64,000 bases of DNA from an uncultured Clostridia bacterium (GTDB taxonomy: Bacteria; Bacillota; Clostridia; Christensenellales; Aristaeellaceae): NCBI GenBank assembly GCA_934621485.1, contig CAKTUS010000001.1:47766-111765 (forward strand), written 5' to 3'. The first letter of the stretch is position 1; each line of letters starts with the position of its first letter. A program made the position numbers and the translations under genes. Positions 56,935 through 64,000 of the stretch are shown here, piece by piece. The notes beneath the pieces are model-generated. The model had not been told where the DNA came from. It worked only from the letters and a program-made list of their open reading frames with translations, and did not search any database.

Positions 56935-57558
56935 TCGAGAGCCCGGCGCTTTTCTGCACGGCTGCGCCTCAGCTTGTCAAAAAAGCTCGCCTGCGGCGAT
57001 CTTTTTCGCCAGAAACTGCCGGTAATGTTTTCGGCGTAGCCGAAAACGCCCCGCCCGACCGGCAAAGCCGGTCGATACGAATATAGTCAGAGGGGCTGCG
57101 GCCCCTCTGACAACTCCCCGAAGGAGTTTTTCGACAGCCTGAGCTCGCCCTTGCGGCGAGCTTTTTAGCGCTCTTTGACGGCCTGCCACGGATAAGGAAA
57201 GGCAAGCCTGACGGTTATGCCGCCGGTTTTGCCGGAAAAAATCAAAAGCTCGCCCTTGCGGCGAGCTCAGGTTGCTGACAAAGCGGAGGTGCAGGAGACG
57301 CCGCCGCCTGCCGGGGCTTTAGGGGCGGAGCCCCTAAGACTGATGCCGCAGCACTTTTCCCGTGAACCAGCAAAGCGCTGCTTCCGGGCGCTAGCGGCCA
57401 ATCAGGGGTTTTTCGACACGCCGGGCGGCAAAGAGCGTAAGTCTTGCCGCGCAAGGCAGCAAAGCCCGACGTACACGCCGCCGGATTCGCAATGAAAATC
57501 GGAGGGCCGCGGCCCTCCGATATCACACGGGGTTCTTCAAAAGCGATAGGGGGAAAAA
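56935..57558. repeat. Largest mosaic repeat region (all module types)
   Basis: From left to right: R6 (56974-57008, decayed), the GTTTTCGGC/GCCGAAAAC hairpin (57027-57047), R2 (57057-57073), R1 (57087-57110) with GGAGTTTTTCGACAG, R6 (57142-57166), a second R6 (57246-57268), R3 (57316-57338), R4 (about 57356-57390), then R5 inverted, with the hairpin ATCGGAGGGCCG/CGGCCCTCCGAT at about 57498-57521. The block between the two GAGCTCGCCCTTGCGGCGAGC copies again suggests duplication of a hairpin. Short reading frames here are not genes. Confidence 0.8.
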
Positions 57559-60121
57559 TCAGCGGGTGCAGCGGCGCTTTTTCCACAGCAGGGTCGCGCC
57601 CAGCAGGCTAAGCAGGCCCAAGGCCAGCCAGGCAAACGGCGTGGATGAATCCCCGGTTTGCGGCGCGGCCTTCACCACATGCAGAACGGCTGTTGCGGAC
57701 TCCGCCGCTTCTCCATAAACGTCGCTCACCAGGCAGTAATACTGGTAGCCGTCGTTGCTCAGGTCGGTGGGCGAGGTGGTATAGCTGGGGCCGGTTGCGC
57801 CGGGCAGCTCCTGCCAGCCGTTGCCGTCGTTGCGGTTGATGTACCACTGATAGGTGAGCCCCTTGCCGGAGGCCGTCAGGGAGAAGACGCCTTGCTGCTT
57901 TTCGGTAACCGTTACATCGCTGGGCTGGCGCTCAATTTGCAGGAACTGCTCCTGCGCCCAATGGGCGGTATAGCTGCGGTTGCCGGTGCTGCCCCGGGGA
58001 ATGGTTACCGTCAGATTTGCATCGCCGGAAAGGCCCGTGCCGCTCCAGCCGGTAAAGAGGTAGTTTTCCCGTACGGGATTGGTGAGCGTGAAAGTGGGCG
58101 TATCGATGGTGTAGGTAACCGGGTTGGCGGGCGACGCGCTGCCGCCGTTCAGGTTGTAGGAGAGGGAATAGCGTATCGCGGTCCACAGGGCGTTGAGGGT
58201 AATTTCGGAAATACCATCATCATTCGCGACAATATCGCGATAGTTTTGATAGGGCTCGACAAAGCTATTGTCATACTTCCACCCGAGCAGGTTATAGCCT
58301 TCTCTGGTCGCGGTCACGCCGTTAAGGACCCATTCATTTTGCAGCCAAGTTACTGTTTTGGAAGGAGGAGTAATCGTGCCCCCTTCGTTTGATACAAAGT
58401 TGACTTTATAATCTTTTGCTGTCCATTGGGCAATATAGGTAACGATGTTGGGGCTACTTTGCGTTCTCTCCCAAACCTTGAAACGGTGGCCGGCCCTGGC
58501 AATGTTGGCCTCCGTAGGAAGTTCAGGCTCACCCACGTCTTCATAGTACCATGCTGGGGGAGTATATCCGTTTACCCAAGAGCCGCCCTCTTGAAAGAAC
58601 CGGAGCGTTATTCTGTTCCTTTCCTCAAAATGCACGGTAAACGTGGTGTTTCCGTTGATGGGGCGTGCCAGCATCTCCTCCCATGACATGGTTTCCGCAG
58701 AATTGTTGGCAATGGGCTCAAAGGAAGTGCAATAAGTAGTACCGCCATCCCGGCCCAGCGTGCCCTCGCCACTGTCGCCTGCTGTAAAGACCTTGTGGTT
58801 TTCATCCACAAGAATGGAATAAGCGCTTTCGGTTGCTATGCTTACAATAGGAGCTTGAGTATTGACGGTAAGCTCTTGAAACTTATCAAGTTGTTGGGTT
58901 TGTCCCAATTGACCTTTATTGTCGCCGCCGGCTCCCCAAACCTTGCCGTCTGCAAGCAGTAACGTCTGATAGGCTCCGGCAGTAATAGAGGAGAACGTAA
59001 CGGCTGTGCCATCTTTTTGAATGTCAACTTTTTGAAACTGATCGGATAGTACAAAAGCGTTCCAACCATCACCTTTTTCTCCTTTTCTGCCGGTTGCGCC
59101 ATTACGACAATCTCCAGCCGTCCAAACGTGGCCGTCTTTATCCAACAACACGGTATGGGCGCTGCCGGCCGCTATGGCTGTAATAGTGGTATTGCCAAGG
59201 TCAATCTTAGCGAAGCTGGGTTTGCACTGAGTGTCTCCTCCCTGCGAATCATACGTTTGCCCCAGCTGTCCATAGTTGTTAGCTCCAGCCGTCCAAACGC
59301 CTCCTGCGGTATCCAACAACACCGAAAACAATCTGCCGGCAGCAATCGCCTGGAAAGTGACTTCCTTTCCTTCCTCGCCTGTCACGGTTAATTGGGTAAA
59401 TTCTGAACAGGGGGTTGTTGTGCCGTTGCCAAACTGCCCCTTACTATTGTCGCCGGTTGCCCAAACATGGCCGTGTTCGTCCAGCAAAAGGGCAAACTCA
59501 TTACCCGCCGAAACCGCCTTAAAGGTAACGGGAGTATCTTCTTCGGTCACTGTAATCTTTGTGAAAGTAGACGAATCATTTCCGCCGGTATCTCGCCCCA
59601 GCTGGCCCCTAATATTTTTGCCCGCCGTCCAGACGGAACCGCTTTCATCAAGCAGCACGGTGAAGTTCTTTCCGCCAGCCATGGCCTTAAAGGAAACGTC
59701 TTTTCCGTTTTCCTGGACGGAAATCTTTTGAAAGGGTTTTTGCTTTCCGCCGTTGCCTGTCCCCAACTGGCCATTGTTATTCATTCCGGCGCCCCATACG
59801 TTTCCATCTGTATCCAGCAGCAAAGAAAAATACTGGCCGCCCCCTGCTGTTTCCGCGTTAAGTTCAGTGTCTACGGTTACGTTCAAAAACCTATACCCTT
59901 CGTCAGGCTGATTTTTGATACCGGGGGGGGGTATCGTTCAGCGTTTGACCAGCCGGCACGGGCACGGTGATGCTGTTCTGCCAAGTGGCCCCGTTGTCGT
60001 CAGACGCCGTTCCATGACCATCCGTCTTTATCGTTACCGTGTAAGTAGTATCAGCCAATGCGGGCAGCGCGGATAGCGCCACACAGACCGCCAGAAGAAG
60101 ACCCCAAAACATCTTTTTCAT
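57559..60121 (-). pseudogene. RCC1-repeat surface protein split by a C9 tract (phase-variable or frameshifted)
   Basis: The first part (60121 down to the tract) has ATG after GGGAGG, a signal peptide (KKMFWGLLLAVCVALSALPALA) and TTYTVTIKTDGHGTAS, then hits a stop soon after a run of nine C (plus-strand G at 59923-59931). With eight C the frame continues without interruption: DTPPGIKNQPDEGYRFLNVTV and on to the end. The remaining protein has about seven RCC1-like repeats of about 50 residues (DTDGNVWGAGMNNNGQLG, DEHGHVWATGDNSKGQFG), InlB-type B repeats (YSLSYNLNGGSASPANPV), an Ig-like segment and a sorting-like end APQTGDSSTP, a membrane helix and KKRRCTR. Composition of the RCC1 part seems less GC-rich than its neighbours. 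An assembly error in the homopolymer is an alternative. Confidence 0.78.
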
Positions 60122-60524
60122 TTTTCCCGTACCTCCCGTTTTGACACACGCCCCGTTGCGCTTTGGAAACAAGGAAGAAAGCCAGAACATTCCTTTTTTT
60201 CCAAAATCCATACGATTTTATCATACCATTCCTTTTCCGGTTTTGCAAGCAAAAGCCGGAAAAGACATGCGCTCTTTCCGCAAAACCCCTGTGCGGTGTG
60301 GGAAGGGCTACCACCGGTTTCCGTTGCGAAGCTGGCGGCGTACACGCTGCCAAATCGGATGGCTTAACCAGTCGGGCGCTTTTCAATCGTCTGCATTTCC
60401 CGCATTCCTGACAAAAGCGGGAAACTTTTTTCAAAAAAGGGTTGACAAGCCGCAAAGTGCATGTTATTATACTACTGTGTTAGCGCGATAAAGCGATGCA
60501 GCAAAGAAAGAGGAGGTTTTCCCA
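60122..60524. other. Intergenic region with a degenerate R5 repeat and divergent promoters
   Basis: A decayed R5 (GGTGTGGGAAGGGCTACC, then GGCGGCGTACACGCTGCC) lies at about 60293-60355. The plus-strand promoter of the transporter operon is at 60442-60470. I see no gene. Confidence 0.5.
60442..60470 (+). promoter_or_regulatory. Predicted promoter of the amino-acid ABC transporter operon
   Basis: A perfect TTGACA (60442-60447), a 17-bp spacer and TATTAT (60465-60470), 54 bp before the ATG. Confidence 0.75.
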
Positions 60525-61313
60525 ATGAAAAAGATGTTCGCCGTCCTGCTGGTACTCCTGCTGGCCCTGACCGGCTTTGCCTTTGCCGAAGATGCTTCCG
60601 TTGAAAAGATTCAGACAAAGGGCACCTTCATTCTGGGGCTGGACGACAGCTTCCCGCCCATGGGCTTCCGGGATGAAAACAACGACATTGTAGGCTTTGA
60701 TATCGACGTGGCCAAGGTTGTGGCCGAAAAGCTGGGCGTGGAGTTTGTTGCGCAGCCCATCGCCTGGGATTCCAAGGAGCTGGAATTGTCCAGCGGCAAC
60801 ATCGACTGCATCTGGAACGGCCTGTCCATTACAGAGGAGCGCCAGGCCAGCATGGCCATGACCTTCCCCTACCTGAACAACCAGATGATTTTCTACGCCA
60901 AGGCGGATTCCGGCATCGCCACCCTGGACGACCTGGCCGGCAAGGTCGTCGCCGTGCAGAACGGCTCCTATGCCGAGGAGCTTTTGCAGGCGGACGAAGC
61001 CCTCACCGCCACCTTTGACGACGTGCTGGGCTATGACGAATACCTGACCGCCCTGATGGACCTGCAAATCGGCGGCTGCGACGCTGTGCTGGTGGACCAG
61101 GTGGTAGGCGAATACAAAATCGCCGGCATGGGCGCCAACGACCTGGTGCCCGCCGTGGTTCTGGCCGACGACAACTACGGCATAGCGTTCCGCAAGGAGG
61201 ATATCGCCCTGCGGGACAAGGTGGAAGAAATGCTGAAGGAAATGAAGGCCGACGGCAGCCTGGCGGCCATTTCCGAAAAATGGTTTGGCAAGGACATCAC
61301 CGTAGTGCCCTGA
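60525..61313 (+). CDS. Amino-acid ABC transporter substrate-binding protein
   Basis: A 262-residue type II periplasmic-binding-fold protein (SBP_bac_3) that captures polar amino acids. It has a signal peptide (MFAVLLVLLLALTGFAFA), and no lipobox cysteine, unusual for a Gram-positive binding protein, which is normally lipid-anchored. Family segments: FILGLDDSFPPMGFRDENN, GFDIDVAKVVAEKLGV, NGLSITEERQASMAMTFPY and the C-terminal DGSLAAISEKWFGKDI. AAGAGGAGG precedes the ATG. It is the first gene of a classical three-gene importer operon. Confidence 0.93.
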   Translation: MKKMFAVLLVLLLALTGFAFAEDASVEKIQTKGTFILGLDDSFPPMGFRDENNDIVGFDIDVAKVVAEKLGVEFVAQPIAWDSKELELSSGNIDCIWNGLSITEERQASMAMTFPYLNNQMIFYAKADSGIATLDDLAGKVVAVQNGSYAEELLQADEALTATFDDVLGYDEYLTALMDLQIGGCDAVLVDQVVGEYKIAGMGANDLVPAVVLADDNYGIAFRKEDIALRDKVEEMLKEMKADGSLAAISEKWFGKDITVVP

Positions 61314-61448
61314 CCCAGGCGCTGAAGGCCATTGCGTATCGCCCGCAAACGCCGGGCGAAGCGGGGAGACGCCACGTTCGGCGGCTCCCTGCGTTTGCGC
61401 AGGAAAAAAGCCCGGCGAACCAACGCTGCAAGAGAGGAATTTGCCCCC

Positions 61449-62117
61449 ATGACCATCAAATTTTTTAACGATCCCAGCCGCCTTTGGAAGCTGTTCACCC
61501 TGATGCTGGAAGGCGCCGGCACCACGCTGAGCATTTTCTTTTTGACGCTGGTTTTGTCCCTTCCGTTGGGCATGCTGGTATCCTTGGGCCGTATGAGCCG
61601 CCGCCGTGCTCTGCGCTGGCCGGTGTCGTTTTATATCTACCTCATGCGCTCCACGCCGCTGATGCTGCAAATCATGTTCATCTACTTTCTGCTGCCCGCC
61701 ATTCTTCCCTTTAAGGTGGACCGTTTTGCGGCGGTCATTTTTGCCTTTGTCATCAACTACGCCGCCTATTTTGCCGAAATTTTCCGTTCGGGGATTCAGG
61801 CGATTCCTCAGGGGCAGCGGGAAGCCGCCAAGGTGCTGGGCTATACGCGGGCCCAAACCTTCTTTCACATCATCCTGCCCCAGGTGGTCAAGCGGGTGCT
61901 GCTGCCGGTAACCAACGAAATCATCACCCTGATTAAGGACACGGCGCTGGCCTCCACCGTGGCCGTGGTGGACCTGATGACCGTGGCCAAAAAGCAGGTG
62001 TCCAGCAGCAGCAGCATTGAGCCGTATCTGATGGCCATCCTGTTTTACCTGGTGCTCAACGGCGCGGCGGAGCAGCTGTGCAAGCGCGCCGAGCGCCGGC
62101 TGGACTACTACCGCTGA
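61449..62117 (+). CDS. Amino-acid ABC transporter permease (His/Glu/Gln/Arg/opine type)
   Basis: A 222-residue membrane permease with five helices. The inner-membrane coupling motif EAAKVLGYTRAQTFFHIILPQ contains the EAA loop typical of the HisM/GlnP family, and LMRSTPLMLQIMFIYFLLP is another hallmark. I chose ATG 61449 after AGAGAGGA; the 39-codon upstream extension is arginine-rich and runs through the intergenic region. Together with the binding protein and the ATPase it should form the importer complex. Confidence 0.93.
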   Translation: MTIKFFNDPSRLWKLFTLMLEGAGTTLSIFFLTLVLSLPLGMLVSLGRMSRRRALRWPVSFYIYLMRSTPLMLQIMFIYFLLPAILPFKVDRFAAVIFAFVINYAAYFAEIFRSGIQAIPQGQREAAKVLGYTRAQTFFHIILPQVVKRVLLPVTNEIITLIKDTALASTVAVVDLMTVAKKQVSSSSSIEPYLMAILFYLVLNGAAEQLCKRAERRLDYYR

Positions 62118-62135
62118 CCCAAGGAGGCGACGGCT

Positions 62136-62876
62136 ATGCTGACAGCAACCGATATTTGCAAGGGCTTTAACGGACAAGGCGTGCTCAAGGGCATTTCCCT
62201 TACCCTGAACAAGGGCGAGGTAATGGCCCTCATTGGCCCCAGCGGCAGCGGCAAAAGCACCTTCCTGCGCTGCGTAAACCAGCTGGAGCCCATCGACAGC
62301 GGATCCATCGTGCTGGACGGCATTTCCATGTGCGGCATGCAAAACGGAAAGCTGACCTATGCCGATGAAAAAACTCTGCGCTCGCTGACGCTGCGCATGG
62401 GCATGGTGTTTCAAAGCTTCAACCTGTTTCCTCACATGAGCGTTTTGCAAAACCTGATCGACGCGCCCATGCGGGTAAAAAAGCTGCCCAAAAAGCAGGC
62501 CGTCGACAAGGCCCGCAGCCTGCTGGACAAGGTGGGCCTTTTGCAAAAGGCAGATCAGTACCCCGGCCAGCTCTCCGGCGGCCAGCAGCAGCGGGTGGCC
62601 ATTGCCCGCGCCCTGTGCATGGACCCGGAAATGATGTGCTTTGACGAGCCCACCAGCGCCCTGGATCCGGAGCTGACCCAGGAGGTGCTGTCCGTCATGC
62701 GGGCCCTGGCCCGGGACAACATGACCATGATGGTGGTCACCCACGAAATGGATTTTGCCCGCGACGTGGCCGACCACGTGGTGTTTATGGAGGGCGGCGT
62801 TGTTGTGGAGGAGGGCAGTCCCGAGCAGCTTTTCACTTCTCAAAATCCCCGAACCCGGCATTTTTTGCAGGGCTGA
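62136..62876 (+). CDS. Amino-acid ABC transporter ATP-binding protein
   Basis: A 246-residue ABC ATPase of the GlnQ/HisP class. Walker A is GPSGSGKST (residues 34-42), the signature LSGGQQQRVAIARAL, Walker B MMCFDEPTSALDPE, and the switch His in VVTHEMDFARDVADHV. AAGGAGGCG precedes the ATG, 18 bp after the permease stop. It completes the three-gene operon; the substrate is a polar amino acid of unknown identity. Confidence 0.96.
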   Translation: MLTATDICKGFNGQGVLKGISLTLNKGEVMALIGPSGSGKSTFLRCVNQLEPIDSGSIVLDGISMCGMQNGKLTYADEKTLRSLTLRMGMVFQSFNLFPHMSVLQNLIDAPMRVKKLPKKQAVDKARSLLDKVGLLQKADQYPGQLSGGQQQRVAIARALCMDPEMMCFDEPTSALDPELTQEVLSVMRALARDNMTMMVVTHEMDFARDVADHVVFMEGGVVVEEGSPEQLFTSQNPRTRHFLQG

Positions 62877-63256
62877 GAAGGCATCCAAAACCGCCGCGCC
62901 TGCGAAGCAAGAATCGCCATTTGCGCCATTTTTTCACCTCGAAATCCGTCAAGGCGGAGTCGGGCTTTTCAGCCGGTCGAAAAAACCGATATGAGAGTGC
63001 GGACCCGCGAACAAGACTACGCTGGTTTGCGGAAAAAACGTTTCGCACAAGGCTTAGGGGCGGAACCCCCTAAAACCCCGGCAGGAGGCACCGTCTCCCA
63101 CGCCTCCACTTTTTCAGCGTAGCTTATCTTGTCAATGAAACAGGGCTGCCTGTAGAAGCGTGCGTCTCCGCATATGACATTTACCGGAAGATGTTCGATG
63201 TCAAAACGTGTTGAGTTGTCCAACTGCCAGCTCAGTGAGCAGAAACAAACAGGACG
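62877..63256. repeat. Gene-free region with inverted R4-R3 repeat
   Basis: After CAGCCGGTCGAAAAAACC (boundary motif at 62970), R4 is inverted (GTGCGGACCCGCGAAC ... GCTGGTTTGCGG, 62997-63032) and R3 follows inverted (GGCTTAGGGGC, 63051-63075), then CCTCCACTTTTTCAGC. The remainder, 63125-63256, is less GC-rich and holds no gene I can recognise. Confidence 0.7.
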
Positions 63257-63793
63257 TTATACAAATTTCAAGATTGTTTTTATATCATCGAGGTTTTCGG
63301 CAAAATAGATTCCTGCCTGTCGCTCGTTAGATGACAGTCCTTTTTCGATCATATGATTCAGAAGTGCTTTCAAATCATTGTAGTAACCGTTCAGGTTGTA
63401 GAGAATACACGGTGCGTTCAGATGTTTTAGAGACACCTTTGACATAACCTCCGCGATTTCCTCCAATGTTCCCGTGCCGCCGGGAAAAGCAATAAAGGCT
63501 TCGCCCAACTCAATCATTTTATTCTTGCGCTCCGCCATATCCTTGGTCACGATCAACCTGGTTAATCCGTCATGCTGAAATTCGTTTTCGATAAAAAACT
63601 TCGGCTCAACGCCTGTTACTTCACCGCCGGCTTTCAAAACGCTATCCGCGATCGCACCCATCAGCCCGGATTTGGAGCCGCCATAGATTAGCGCATTTCC
63701 GCCGTTTCCAATCCATGTTCCCAATTCCTCGACCGCTTTTCGCAAGCACGGATCATTCCCTTCATTTGCGCCAAGATAAACGGTAATATTCAT
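63257..63793 (-). CDS. LOG family protein (TIGR00725-like)
   Basis: A 178-residue Rossmann-type protein of the LOG/lysine decarboxylase-like family. The signature pair is ALIYGGSKSGLMGAIADSVL with the nucleotide loop, and AFIAFPGGTGTLEEIAEVMS with PGGTGTxxE, which in plant LOG enzymes supports cytokinin riboside monophosphate phosphoribohydrolase activity. In bacteria the role is often nucleotide hydrolysis. GGAGGG precedes the ATG. Codon use and base composition look less GC-rich than the rest of the window, suggesting more recent acquisition. It lies alone at the right edge. Confidence 0.9.
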   Translation of the reverse strand: MNITVYLGANEGNDPCLRKAVEELGTWIGNGGNALIYGGSKSGLMGAIADSVLKAGGEVTGVEPKFFIENEFQHDGLTRLIVTKDMAERKNKMIELGEAFIAFPGGTGTLEEIAEVMSKVSLKHLNAPCILYNLNGYYNDLKALLNHMIEKGLSSNERQAGIYFAENLDDIKTILKFV

Positions 63794-63834
63794 ACAAGAT
63801 TCCCTCCAATGACGTTTCCAGTTGGTATAAAAAT

Positions 63835-63861
63835 GGCAGTTAGACGTTTAGCCTAACTGCC
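63835..63861. promoter_or_regulatory. Inverted repeat upstream of the LOG gene
   Basis: GGCAGTTAG (63835-63843) and CTAACTGCC (63853-63861) form a perfect 9-bp stem, 42 bp before the LOG ATG. It could be an operator or a leader hairpin. Confidence 0.4.
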
Positions 63862-63970
63862 GGTAGGTACTCACCCCTTCCTATTATAAGCAAACGTGGA
63901 TTGTTTGTCAATTCATACAGCTTCCGGTTTCAGGGCAACAACATTAAAAAAAGTGATATAATGGAGTGGT

Positions 63971-64000
63971 ATGAAGATAGAAGAATTGCGGGAAAAACTC
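63971..64000 (+). CDS. Possible start of a rightward gene, cut by the window edge
   Basis: ATG at 63971 opens MKIEELREKL. A perfect TATAAT at 63957-63962 lies only eight bases upstream, so the transcript would be nearly leaderless; GGAG at 63963 is also close. Too short to identify. Confidence 0.3.
   Translation, partial: MKIEELREKL

Noticed and set aside
56935..57558. CRISPR array
   Set aside because: The repeats are hairpin modules of varied order with no regular spacers and no cas genes.
60480..62888. An 802-codon minus-strand open frame
   Set aside because: It runs antisense across the three amino-acid transporter genes, whose motifs are intact; it is rich in His/Gln/Gly as expected for antisense frames of GC-rich genes.
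1..64000. tRNA, rRNA, tmRNA or well-known riboswitch genes
   Set aside because: No TPsiC-like GTTCGANTC arm in tRNA context, no rRNA-like sequence and no recognisable riboswitch core were found by eye; small RNAs could still be missed.

Overview
The window looks like a chromosomal segment of a GC-rich, endospore-forming member of the Clostridia (Firmicutes). Evidence: a spoIIAA-spoIIAB-sigF sporulation operon, a CwlD-type cortex amidase, a Gram-positive PolC replicase, ScpA/ScpB, RlmH, a BceAB/BceRS-like antimicrobial-peptide module, an Lsa/Vga-type ABC-F gene and LPxTG-like surface proteins. Strong AAGGAGG-type ribosome binding sites and TTGACA-17-TATAAT promoters precede many genes. I cannot name the species; an uncultured-type gut Clostridium (Christensenellales or Oscillospirales) is only a guess. 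I see no rRNA, tRNA, CRISPR array, prophage or transposase.

Layout. 0.2-5.2 kb: flippase-like and GtrA-like membrane genes, glyA, an M18 aminopeptidase. 5.2-6.5 kb: a small redox-protein operon ending in an ECF S component. 7-11 kb: a sortase-anchored protein, the spoIIA operon, purA. 11.3-16.1 kb: BceAB/RS-like transporter and two-component system. 16.2-20 kb: a DUF2974 hydrolase, the ABC-F gene with a structured leader, a DUF368 (polyprenyl-phosphate translocase) gene. 20-23 kb: scpAB with an M50 protease. 23-29.9 kb: polC, a membrane glycosyltransferase, a DUF3877 gene. 30-35.7 kb: the frr-uppS-cdsA-dxr-rseP lipid/envelope operon read leftward. 36-46.5 kb: an envelope block with cwlD, peptidoglycan-binding and phosphodiester glycosidase proteins, two tandem L,D-transpeptidases, an ECF sigma factor and its membrane partner. 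46.5-53.7 kb: EamA transporter, RlmH, WalJ-like hydrolase, acetyltransferase, FAD oxidoreductase, HAD phosphatase, large membrane protein. 54-63.8 kb: SH3 protein, AGCS symporter, an RCC1-repeat surface protein interrupted at a C9 tract, a polar amino-acid ABC transporter and a LOG-family gene.

Many intergenic gaps are filled by a family of GC-rich palindromic modules, called here R1-R6, shuffled in order and orientation. R1 is the TCAGAGGGGC/GCCCCTCTGA hairpin followed by GGAGTTTTTCGACAG. R2 is GACCGGCAAAGCCGGTC, preceded by a GTTTTCG/CGAAAAC hairpin. R3 is the GGCTTAGGGGC/GCCCCTAAGCC hairpin. R4 is a CGCGAACC...GTTCGCGGGCGCGCAC stem. R5 is ATCGGAGGGC/GCCCTCCGAT plus CCCGGCGGCGTGTACGTCGG. 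R6 is AAGCTCGCC/GGCGAGCTTT. Several blocks sit inside or between copies of transcription terminators.

The most interesting signals are the modular repeats and their link to terminators, a probable phase-variable poly-C tract in the surface protein gene, a likely ribosome-mediated attenuator before the ABC-F gene with a three-codon upstream ORF (Met-Arg-Lys), and a dense cluster of DnaA-box-like sequences between cwlD and the next gene.
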